A DNA stretch of 64,000 bases from Diphasiastrum complanatum (taxonomy: Eukaryota; Streptophyta; Lycopodiopsida; Lycopodiales; Lycopodiaceae): contig CM055102.1 in NCBI GenBank assembly GCA_029204225.1, positions 5,571,520-5,635,519 of the forward strand, given 5' to 3'. Of the stretch, positions 47,335 through 56,489 are shown one piece after another (position 1 is the first letter of the stretch; every line of letters begins with the position of its first letter). The translations under genes were made by a program, and so were the position numbers. The notes under the pieces were generated by a model. That model was not told where the DNA came from. It made no database searches and saw nothing but the letters and a program-made list of their open reading frames with translations.

Positions 47335-48082
47335 AAATTGAGCTTTGCATGCTAACATCTTTGATTGTACAAAAATTTGAGAGCTAATTCAAGCAAAAAC
47401 GCAGTTATTCACTTTTCTTTACCTTTTCTGAAAAGTGTTTGGATCAAATTGGATTGAAACTAAATTTTCAGATTTGAAATTCGGAATTCTGGAATTCTGC
47501 ATGTGTGAAAATCAGAGATCTTTTGTCCCTTCTATTTCCTTGCGAATTGATCCAAAGATAGTGATGTTATAGCTTGATGGAAAGTTTATGAAGTGTACTT
47601 TCTATAGAAATTGATACCAAATCAATCTTATGTGTCTATTAAGAGCTATAAGCTCTTAAAGAGAGCAGGGAGAGGTCCAAAATCCGAGTGACACTTTTTG
47701 ATTTGATTCAGCCTTGCTTTGTTCTGAGTCCATTGTTTTAAGCATCCTACACAGAAAACTGAAGATCAAGACTAACTTTGAAGTAATTGAATACCTTTTG
47801 AGCCTTCTAAGTATCAATAGTGTTTTCTTTTGAAGCATTTCACACGTGCCAAAAGTAGGATTCAAACTTGTCTAAGTACCTCAATTCATTTTGAGTGTCT
47901 GATCTAGAAAATCTTGTTTTGTGAAATATTTGAGATCCATCTCAAATACAGTTGCAAGCTTTTTCACATAGGAAGGTAGAACATCCTTGAAAATACCTAT
48001 AGTGAAAGAGAGCAGCAACACTAAGTCTGATTGGAACAAGCTCAAATATATTGTTGTCCAATAACTAAGAAGTCTTCATTAA
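47335..48082 (+). other. Untranslated leader of the inserted copia
   Basis: About 750 bp without coding. Parts resemble the leader at 7137-7969 (TTTCACACGTGCCAAA; CCTATAGTGAAAGAGA), which shows that the two elements are related families. Confidence 0.75.
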
Positions 48083-49027
48083 ATGGCACCTGTGGGAGGA
48101 TATCTCCTAGATGCAAATGAAAGACTCAGTACTTCTAGTTACTCAATTTGGAAGTTTAGAATGGAGTCTATTTTAATACTCCAGGATGTTATGGACATTG
48201 TGCTTGGTATTGAGGAGGAGCCACAAGCACAGCTTGAAATACCAAAGTACAAGAAGAGAGCTAGAATGGCTCTACATTTCATTAAGATGAATGTATCTAA
48301 TGAAATTCTGAGAGAGATAGGATCTTGCACCACAACTAAAGATGCCTGGGATGCACTTAAGTCCATCTATGAAGCAAAGAATACTTCTAGAATACTCACT
48401 CTTAGGAATCAGATTTTCCAAAGTTTTCAAAGAAGTGAGGAGAGTGCATCAAACTATGTTGTGAGAGAAAAAGGTCTTCATAGAGAGCTTTCTTGTGTTG
48501 GTGTTACAATTAACCAAGATGAGCTAGTACAAGTCATTCTAAATGGCTTGAAAGATGACTATGATAATCTTGTGCAATCCTTTGCCATTAAGGAGGAATT
48601 GCCTAATTTAGAAACTCTCCAAGGAGTTCTCATCTTTGAAGAAGCTAGTCAAAGTTATAAACTTTCTAGGATGAACAAACTCGAGCATGTTGGAAGTGAC
48701 AAAGCCCTCTTTGTCAAGGACAAGCATAAAGGAAGGAGCAAGAACCAGTTTTCTCAAGCATCCAACAAAGACAAAGCCAAGGATTGAGACAAAGATGGTG
48801 AAGGGGGTGATTCATCTCATCCTTCTACTTCAAAGACCAAGAAGAAGAAAGTCAAGTGTTTCTTTTGTGACAAGAAGGGGCACTATGCCTCTAATTGCTT
48901 CAAAAAGAAAAGCAAACTCAAGCAAACAAATCTCTCCAAAGAGATTGAAGAAAATTTTGTTGCAAGTGATGGAGAAGATCACTCATGGTATTCTCAACTT
49001 AACACCTTTCTTGAGTCACTAGGATAA
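48083..49027 (+). pseudogene. Copia gag with zinc knuckle, one internal stop
   Basis: The open frame starts MAPVGGYLLDANERLSTSSY and contains a UBN2-type gag body (WKFRMESILILQDVMDIV, AWDALKSIYEAKNTSRI, LVQVILNGLKDDYDNLV). A TGA at 48785-48787 interrupts it; the same frame continues for 80 codons with the CCHC knuckle CFFCDKKGHYASNC and ends SLG before a TAG/TAA region at about 49025. A CGA-to-TGA change explains the stop. Gag would form the particle and bind genomic RNA. This is the least damaged coding region in the window. Confidence 0.85.
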
Positions 49028-49089
49028 ATTCTTAGTAACTATGATCCTTCTCTGTATGTCGAGTTTTATGATAAAGATATTGTCGTCCT

Positions 49090-50045
49090 TTTTTCATTCT
49101 AACAGGATGTTATATCAAGTTAGTTGAGGAGACCAAGGTTGCACTTGGAAAAGACTTCAAGATGCAAGATCTTGGAAAAATTCACTACATATTAGGATTA
49201 GAGATTGACTTTTTTAATGATAAAGCTTTTGTATGTCAATCCAAGTATGCTCTTTCAATGTCAAAAAAGTTCAACATGTTAGATTGTAAGAGTATAGAAA
49301 CTCCTATGGAGCAAATTGTAAAAGACCCTAACAAAGGTGATGAAAGATCCTTCGTGGACATCACTCTTTTTAGGAGTCTTATAGGATCCTTAATTTGGCT
49401 CACAATAACTAGGCCTGACATAAGTTTTAGTGTTCATAAGTTGAGCCAAGCTATGCAAAATCCTACTATTCATCATTGGAAAATGGCCAAGAGAGTGCTT
49501 AGATACATATCTTCAACTTTTGATTATGGTTTATTGTTTAAAGTGAAGATCTTTCTATAGTTGGCTATTCTGACTCAGATTTTGCAAGTGATAGAGCAGA
49601 TCGAAAATCTACAAGTGCTTATGTCATATATCTTGGAGGAAAGTTGATATCTTGGCTTTCCAAAAAGCAACATACTGTATCACTCTCATCTTGTAAAGCT
49701 GTGTATAAGACACTCACTACTACAACAAAGGAAGTGCTTTGGATCAAAAGGTTGCCAGTGGAGCTAAAGATAATCATGGAAGATGATCTACCTATGATCA
49801 TGTGTGACAACATTTCAGCACAAGCCCTTGCCAACAATCCGATATTTCATGCAAGGAGCAAACACATCGCAGTTGCACATCACTTCATGAGAGAGAAGCT
49901 CATTGAAGGAAAAATCCACTTGGAGCACATGGACACATCATTTTGTATTGCAGATTTGCTCACCAAACCTTTGAGCAAGAGTTCCTTCATCAAGCATAGA
50001 GCCAATCTTGGAGTAATACCAAAATCCATGTTCAAGTCAACATAG
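49090..50045 (+). pseudogene. Copia RT end and RNase H of the inserted element
   Basis: Sequence enters RT after the catalytic loop (IKLVEETKVALGKDFKMQDLG, then YILGLEIDFF, SIETPMEQIVKDP, RPDISFSVHKLSQ). A frameshift near 49556 precedes RNase H (VGYSDSDFASDRADRKSTSA, LISWLSKKQHTVSLSSC, IWIKRLPVE in variant form, HFMREKLIEGKIHLEHM, ADLLTKPLSKSSF). It ends at a TAG at 50043-50045 just before the LTR. The gag-to-RT junction is near 49030-49100; protease, integrase and the RT active site are deleted. Confidence 0.85.
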
Positions 50046-50062
50046 ATTGTTTTTAGGAGGAC

Positions 50063-50823
50063 TGTTGAAATTGAAAAATAATCTATCTTAACTTTAGGAT
50101 TGCTACAAATTTTTTACTATGCAACCATAAATGTAAATGCCAAATTTGGCCTAGATAGAACTCGAGTTATGTGAATTGGTCATATCTAGTTGGTTGAATA
50201 CAACTTGCATATAGATTGTAGACTTAGAAATAGCATTAATATGATTGTAGAAACTCGTGGCATATCACATGCATTTATTGTAAGTGATCCACAGTGATAT
50301 GCAAGACATGCACAAAGTGAAATGGACACATGCATGATGATTTGCACAATTCTAGTTAGAAGTAGGACACTTGGTAAAAGTAGGTAGAGATACATGCATG
50401 AGATGTGACAAATGTCACTTAGACTCTAGTTTTCACTTTAGATGTGATTGAAAGGTGGATGGATGTGGTTCTATCTCGAGCTACCTCAAACTCCATAAAT
50501 ATGTGTAGCTATTCTCATAATCTTTGATGAAGAACCAAAGCTTTGTAGCTATTCCATGTCATTTTGGATCTACACCATTTTTGGTTGAATATTTCTATCT
50601 TTCTCTCTCTAACTCGTGTTGAGGCTAATGCTCATACACTAAATTCTTGTATTTTTGATGATTTGTAATTCAATGCTATCATTCTCTAATTCTTAGCATG
50701 CTAGATTGTGGTTAAGCCATAAATTCTGTACTAGACCTTGCTATTGTGCTAATCATAAAGCTTAATAAGATCAATCATACTTGTGGATCATCTCCACACG
50801 TGTGAATTCTTGAAATTTTGTCA
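50063..50823 (+). repeat. 3' LTR of the inserted copia
   Basis: 761 bp, TGTTGAAATTG to TTTTGTCA. It lacks two short segments present in the 5' LTR. Confidence 0.9.
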
Positions 50824-51001
50824 CCTGAGACGATTGTTAATAGCCGGAAGAGGACTCTACGGAGTAGAGTGCTTCGGAAATTTTTAGTCAGGTGGAGGGG
50901 CAAATCAGAAGAGGAGGATACTTGGGAAAAGGAGGCTGATCTCCAGAAGAATTTTTCAAATTCTTCTCTACAAGGAAAAATTTAAGTTTAGGGGGAAAGA
51001 A
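50824..51001 (+). pseudogene. Chromodomain end of the chromovirus integrase, with polypurine tract
   Basis: PETIVNSRKRTLRSRVLRKF, then LVRWRGKSEEEDTWEKEADL is a chromodomain of the type fused to integrase in chromoviruses, where it directs insertion to chromatin marks. The aromatic positions are partly conserved (the two Trp in VRWRG and DTWE). A stop follows LQGKI at about 50980, then the polypurine tract AGGGGGAAAGAA directly before the 3' LTR. Confidence 0.85.
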
Positions 51002-52102
51002 TGTTAGTACTTCAGACCCCTATTGGTCCATTTAGTGTTGGGGGCTAAATGGCAAGTTACCCTTGGACAAGGGTTACCCTTAGGATTAAGGGTATGTGCC
51101 TTTGGATAAGGGCAGACAAGTGACTATACCTTGGTTGGAGGTATGGAGTCACATGACCCTTGGATAAGGGGTACTCTTAGGACTAAGGGTAGGTGCCTTA
51201 GATTAAGGTACTAATGTCCTTGGTAAAGGACAAGTAGGTGTCTATGCCTTGGATGGAGGTATGGAACCTAGGGAGGTGTTAGAAAGTCATTGGATGACTA
51301 TTTTTCTAAACCTTGGGCCTCAACCTTGAACCATTTCACTTCAATGGCCTAGGACTAAAGTGTACATGCACAACTTGGGCATTGGGACCTAGTAGGAGGG
51401 TGTACTTCCAATGGGTCCAATGAGTTCCCAACTCCCACAAGAAAGGCATTCAAAGAGTCATAACCTATGGAAGGAGTCTCTTGACTTTCCATAAGCCTAT
51501 GGAGGTTCTTGGAGATTCTTTAACTCCCCTAGGCTTCTCTCTCTCTCATTGGATGGGCATGGAACTCCATAATGCACTGGAGGGGTCCATGGAACTCCAT
51601 AGTGCACTGGAGGGGTCCATGGGCCATCTATATTAGGGTAGTAGGCACCCATTGGGGGGAGGAGAGACCTCTCTTGCTTGCTTTGTTGATGCTCTAGTGT
51701 TGCTACTAGTGTGTAGAGTACTTTTTTGTGTGTAGTATGCTTAGGGTTTGAATCTTGCTTACAGTATGGGACATAAGTAGGGTTTAGATCTTGAGTATGT
51801 TATAGTCTATTATGGTATGCTTGTGATTTGTTTATGGTTAGCAAGGGGGTGCTAGATAGGTCTTGCTTGGAGCTTGGATCTAGCTATGGTTGGGTGGTGA
51901 ATACTTGAGGCCAGCTTGTTATCCATCTTTGTGTGGGGACATAGGTGGAGGAGAGATCCTTGGAGGCTTGCAGATCCTTACTTGCAAGTGGAGGCATCCT
52001 AGCTTGCAGTTGGGGAGCATCTTGGAGCTTGTGTGTTGCTTGGAGGACATTTGGAGGCTCTACTTTGGATTTAAAGACTTCCTCACCTCTACTTGTAAAA
52101 CA
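51002..52102 (+). repeat. 3' LTR of the chromovirus
   Basis: Starts TGTTAGTACTTC and ends GTAAAACA. It contains a private tandem duplication of about 33 bp near 51554-51618 (unit with CCATGGAACTCCATA). Confidence 0.85.
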
Positions 52103-52277
52103 TAATGTCAGGGAAAGAAATAATATTTTGTGTCACATAGTCAGACCATACATGTCCATCAAGCTTTGATTCCATGCCTGACATAAGAGTCATTCGTTCA
52201 ATATAAGGAGCTCAGAAAAACATGTTCCATCATATACTGCAGGTATCTCATCTACTTTGTAATTATGCTCCACCTGA

Positions 52278-52701
52278 TTATAATTGCAACAATATATTTT
52301 TGGACGATAAGGCTTTAGTAAGCTTGACCACACTATGCATTTCATTTTCTCCTATGTATTCATTATCATCCTCTAAGATGATAGGTTGTATGGTGGACAC
52401 CTTATTTTTTTGTTTCAAACTCGTCCAGATAATGTTATATTTTGATTTTTTCAATGTTCTCTTCTTTTTTAACATGGTGTCGTTCATTGTCATCTGAGAC
52501 TAGACAAGTTTCTTGAGAAATATTCATATCACCTACCCTCTCATAATGGTTGGCGATTCTTGAAGAATTCACATTTAGAGTATTTTCTACCAAAAATCTG
52601 TCACCAAATGTGCAACATCTGTTGGAAATGGTGAACTCATGCAACCATTTTTTCTGCATTCTCAAGTCCCGACATATCGGGACACATCGACAACGGAACA
52701 T
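52278..52701 (-). other. Unrecognised minus-strand coding-like segment
   Basis: Two overlapping minus-strand frames (52701-52435 and 52493-52278) have non-repetitive composition and could be one frame with a shift near 52470. Examples are FGDRFLVENTLNVNSSRIAN and VSTIQPIILEDDNEYIGENE. I recognise no family. It lies between two LTR elements and could be a captured gene fragment, but chance is not excluded. Confidence 0.25.
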
Positions 52702-52950
52702 TGGGACCCAACCAAAGCCTCAACAAAGACGAAGAACAGAAGACACTGCCAAACTATTGGGACCTTAGCCCGTCGGCGTGATAGGTCAAACTGTCACGCT
52801 CAACTCAAAAGCTAGTGTTGCAAAGAATTAGTTTCAGCCTAAACCTCTCTTGTAATGATTAGTTAAACTATCTTGTAATCTCACTTGGTGAGACATAAGA
52901 ATAGGTTAGAATTCAGAATATGATTGTCATTTGTTCAATCATCATTCAAG
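52702..52950. other. Short intergenic stretch
   Basis: No gene. It has a short inexact repeat of TCTTGTAAT near 52850-52880 and lies directly before a small LTR element. Confidence 0.5.
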
Positions 52951-53303
52951 TGATCAATGCATAGAAAATATATGCGCAATAGAATTTTAAGATGAGCATC
53001 AAGCTGCCAATGAGTGAGACATTGCCGACTGACTTTGCAATCAAGACACTGCCGACTGACTCTGCAATCAAGACACAAATACAAAATATATTATGTTCTT
53101 CCATCTCTAATTATGTTACATCTAATTGATTGATTGATTGCTGCAATGTCTGTGATCGATAACCGCATATCTAGGTCTTACAAATTGAATGCATAGTGTA
53201 GCGCACTTTCACCAAGAATAAGCGCACACAACTGAGCACCAAACGCTTTAGCTAAGCATCACACACACACACACACACACACACACAAGCCAATTCTCGA
53301 ACA
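52951..53303 (+). repeat. 5' LTR of the gag-only element
   Basis: TG...CA. It contains a private duplication of about 30 bp (53010-53070, GCCGACTGACT(T/C)TGCAATCAA), an ATTGATTGATTG run and a (CA)n tract at about 53263-53287. Confidence 0.85.
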
Positions 53304-53315
53304 TGGTATCAAAGC
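53304..53315 (+). promoter_or_regulatory. Primer binding site (tRNA-iMet type, one mismatch)
   Basis: TGGTATCAAAGC directly follows the LTR. Confidence 0.8.
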
Positions 53316-53337
53316 AGATTCTATTGATAACACAATA

Positions 53338-54021
53338 TGGCTACTACAATTTAGACTAGGATTGCAATCAATCTTGATGGTGCAAACTATTGAGTTTGGA
53401 AGTTCAAGATTTCACAGAAGAAAAGGCTCCAGAGGGAGACCCAAGGAGAGTTGAATGGATTAGAAAGGATGAATGCGCAATGGCGATCATTGTCTCATCC
53501 ATAAACAAAAAAATCCTCATGCAAATTGAAGATTGTGAAAGAAGCCATGAAGTGTGGGAAAAGCTACAACAGAAGTACAAAGTGGGGAGAGCAGCATCAA
53601 TGATGCAACTACACAATCAACTAAGCACCTCAGTAGCTGATGTACTTCATGAAATCTCTATCTTCTTCCTACCAGCCTTTGAGAATGCTCATCTTGAGCT
53701 TGCTTGAGATGACGTTTGACAGAGCAGTGAATCTTGTTGTAGATGAAAGACTGATGAGAGACGAAAGAGAGACAAGCAGTGACCAGGAAAAGGCCCTTCT
53801 CACAAAGGGAAAAAAAAAAAATACAAAAAAAAAACCCAAATTTGACAAGGCTCAATCAAAGCTGTTGACGAGAGGCAACAACAACAACAAAGATACTTCT
53901 ACTTGTGATCACTGTCATAAAATGGGACACACAGCCGACAGATGTTGGTTCAATCTGACAATACCTTGCATGCACTTCAAGTAGAAAGGGCATTCTGCAT
54001 ATGAATGCTATCATAACCCAA
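53338..54021 (+). pseudogene. Broken copia gag of the small element
   Basis: Starts MATTIWTRIAINLDGANY with an in-frame TAG after five codons. The body contains WIRKDECAMAIIVSSINKKI and HEVWEKLQQKYKVGRAASM. A frameshift near 53640 loses part of gag, then FDRAVNLVVDERLMRDE, a Lys-rich run and the zinc knuckle CDHCHKMGHTADRC lead to a partial second knuckle (KGHSAYEC) cut off by the LTR at 54022. There is an A11 homopolymer near 53810. Confidence 0.8.
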
Positions 54022-54302
54022 TGATTAATGCGTAGAAAATATTTGCGCAATAGAATTATAAGAGAAGCGTCAGGTTGCCAACAAGCGAGACACTACCGAT
54101 TGACTTTGCAATCAAGACACAAATACAAAATACATTATGTTCTTCCATCTCTGATTATTGTGTTACATCTAATTGATTGATTGATTGCTGCAATGTCTAT
54201 GATCGATAGCTAGGTATCTAGGTCCTGCAAATTGAGTGCATAGTGTAGTGCACTTCCGCCAAGAAGTGCACACAGTTGAACACCAAACGCTTCAACTAAG
54301 CA

Positions 54303-54342
<40 letters not shown>

Positions 54343-54367
54343 GCCAACCGAGAACCATTCTCGGACA
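54022..54367 (+). repeat. 3' LTR of the gag-only element
   Basis: Matches the 5' LTR except for the 30-bp duplication and a longer (AC)n tract at 54305-54341. Confidence 0.85.
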
Positions 54368-54483
54368 ACATTTAAAGAAAAAAATGCTATCCCATTAATA
54401 ATCTCCTTTGGTACTTCTATGGAAACATCCTCCTCACCATTTAGCATGTGTGTTTGCTTCTAAGTTTGCTAGTTAGTGTTGCT

Positions 54484-54713
<230 letters not shown>

Positions 54714-54960
54714 GTTGAGTGAGATATTTTTTTGTTATGTTTTTGAAAGAATGCAAGCAAAGGGATAGATTTTTGGACATCTTGTAAGCATAAGTATTCC
54801 AAGGCTCCAAAGGATCAAGCCCACTCCCCGTACTACACACGACCTAGGAAGAGGTGGGAAACCACATCCCTTTCTTGACAACAACATATTGTCTAGAATG
54901 TGGTAACTTTTTCTCAAGGATAGTGGTGATGAAAAGGCTCTAGTCGAAGTCTACATCTAC

Positions 54961-55250
54961 ATGGGTCATGCTAACTATTATAGGATCTTCATTCTTGATT
55001 TTGCGGAGTTAGCCCAACCAATTTACAAACTCACAACGGATCCACATTGGAACGGGGAAGCCCTAAAGGCTTTCCAGAAGCTTAAAGATGCATTGGTTTC
55101 AGCACCAATCTTACACCCACCCAATTGGTCCATTGAGTTTCACGTGCATACGAACGCATCAAAGTATGCAGTTGGAGCAGTCTTAACCCAGCCAGGTGAA
55201 CACAAAAAAGATTTTCCAAATCCGATTTGCAAGCCGACAGCTCAGTGGAA
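54961..55250 (+). pseudogene. Gypsy RT end and RNase H start fragment
   Basis: MGHANYYRIFILDFAELAQP, then LKDALVSAPILHPPNWSIEF and FHVHTNASKYAVGAVLTQPG correspond one to one to 9905-10160 of the inner gypsy. The RNase H Asp of HTDASKY is Asn here. Similarity stops after RFASRQLS, which needs a frameshift near 55215. The piece lacks both ends and any LTR. Confidence 0.8.
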
Positions 55251-55498
55251 AATGTAAAGGGAGGAGCAAAGGACCATTCAAGAAAAAAAATGAACATCTC
55301 AAAGATAAAGGTGATAAAGATTTGCAATTATCATCAAGTGGAAGGAATGATAAGGCAAGATTCAGGTGCTATCTCAATCTCATTCACTATGCAGATTTGA
55401 TACAAAGTGAAGGTATATGGCAACAATGGATTAGACAAAGACAAGTCACTCGTGAATATCCAAGGCATAGTGGTCACCAAACTGACCAAATGACATAG
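55251..55498 (+). other. Open frame joined to the gypsy fragment, unrecognised
   Basis: The frame continues for about 80 codons (KCKGRSKGPFKKKNEHLKDK...). A Lys-rich stretch followed by ARFRCYLNLIHYAD could be a decayed copia gag zinc knuckle, but spacing is wrong. The abrupt change marks a recombination junction near 55245. Confidence 0.3.
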
Positions 55499-55499
55499 C

Positions 55500-56480
55500 G
55501 GTGGGCCTCACATAGGTGAAATGGACCCTTAGGCACCAGCGACGCAAAAAGGTTGTAGTAAAGGTCTTTCCACTTGGAGGCAAAATTGAAATGGTAATCA
55601 TTCCCAAGGATCAACTTTATTAAATCTGGAAGAGATTACATTACTACATAGATTGATTGTTCTCGAGGCCACCAATATACATGTTGGGCATTGTGCTTGG
55701 CTTGCATTGGTAGAGGGAGTTGAGACCTGGTGACTAGATTCATGGCACTAGTTGTGCTACCCAAATTTCTATTTGCTAGATTTTTTCCTATAGTTCTATT
55801 GTGGACGATGTGCCCCCTTCTTCCTAAAATACAATGCTATCTAGTAAAACATGCTTTTTTAATTTTGTTAATTAAGCCTGGCAAAATCAGTCTAGCTCCC
55901 AAAATATAAAATCTAGAAGCTATCTCGACGGGCAAAATAAACTTAGCTCATGGATGTGGGTCCCAAGAGTTGAGTAGGCCATGACTTGAGCTCCGGAGCT
56001 AGCTCATGACTTGTGGCTATTTGACTGACTCACCACAAGTCAGAGGCTTCCTAACTTGCTTGGGAACTTTTTGAGAGTATCACTCCTCAAAGTCTTACAG
56101 GGCTCACTTGGTGTTCCCGAGTCAGTTTTACAATATTTTTCTCTCGTTTGAGAAAGCTGATGTTCTCATTTGGGCAAAATAGACCTACGACACATGGCAC
56201 AAGCTTAATTCACTAGCCAAACTAAAATAAGAGATTGGCATAGGCTTGATTCACCGACCGTAAAAACACAAAATAAGGATACATTTGCAAGTAGCGCAAA
56301 AAAAGTGTGGATTAAGTTCACTTATGTAAAGCCCTAGTAAATCTGCAATCGATTTATTAATAGATAAGAAAGATACTTGAAAGTTCTTTGAACTTTAGAA
56401 TGGATGTGGTTGCTCATGAAGAGGGCATGCCACTAGTTTAAGCATTATGTGCGAATCTTAATAAATGTCTGTTGTGTTGG
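55500..56480. other. No recognisable gene
   Basis: Mixed composition, no supported frames. A short palindrome AGCTCCGGAGCT lies near 55990. The right end may contain the 3' UTR/LTR of the minus-strand chromovirus that follows. Confidence 0.5.
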
Positions 56481-56489
56481 TTCTTCTCC

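Larger units (their letters stand above)
46531..50823 (+). mobile_element. Internally deleted copia element inserted in the chromovirus
   Basis: LTRs 46531-47321 and 50063-50823, a primer site, gag, a partial RT, RNase H and a purine-rich stretch (TTTTAGGAGGAC) before the 3' LTR. It separates the chromovirus integrase end from its chromodomain, so it is the later insertion. CACCTGA lies at both flanks (46518-46524 region and from 50822), but on the left six bases (ACCCAA) stand between it and the LTR. LTRs differ by a few percent plus two indels. It is non-autonomous, because protease, integrase and half of RT are missing. Confidence 0.9.
43030..52102 (+). mobile_element. Deleted chromovirus (Ty3/gypsy) interrupted by a copia element
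   Basis: LTRs at 43030-44137 and 51002-52102, a tRNA-Met primer site at 44138, an integrase end plus chromodomain, and a polypurine tract (AGGGGGAAAGAA, 50990-51001) define it. Without the inserted copia it is about 4.8 kb. Gag/protease and most of RNase H/integrase are deleted. ATAAT occurs at both outer edges (43026-43030 and 52102-52106), but it overlaps the terminal LTR bases, so the target duplication is uncertain. Confidence 0.85.
52951..54367 (+). mobile_element. Small gag-only LTR element
   Basis: LTRs 52951-53303 (353 bp) and 54022-54367 (346 bp), both starting TGAT(C/T)AATGC, enclose only 718 bp. The inside holds a tRNA-Met-like primer site and a broken copia gag with a zinc knuckle. 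Pol and a polypurine tract are absent; gag sequence runs straight into the 3' LTR. This resembles gag-only non-autonomous elements (TR-GAG) known in plants, or an internal deletion after insertion. No target duplication is seen (TCAAG versus ACATT). Confidence 0.75.

Noticed and set aside
43026-52106. ATAAT as target-site duplication of the chromovirus
   Set aside because: It occurs at both ends but overlaps the T of the left TG and the A of the right CA, so a clean five-base duplication outside TG...CA is not shown.
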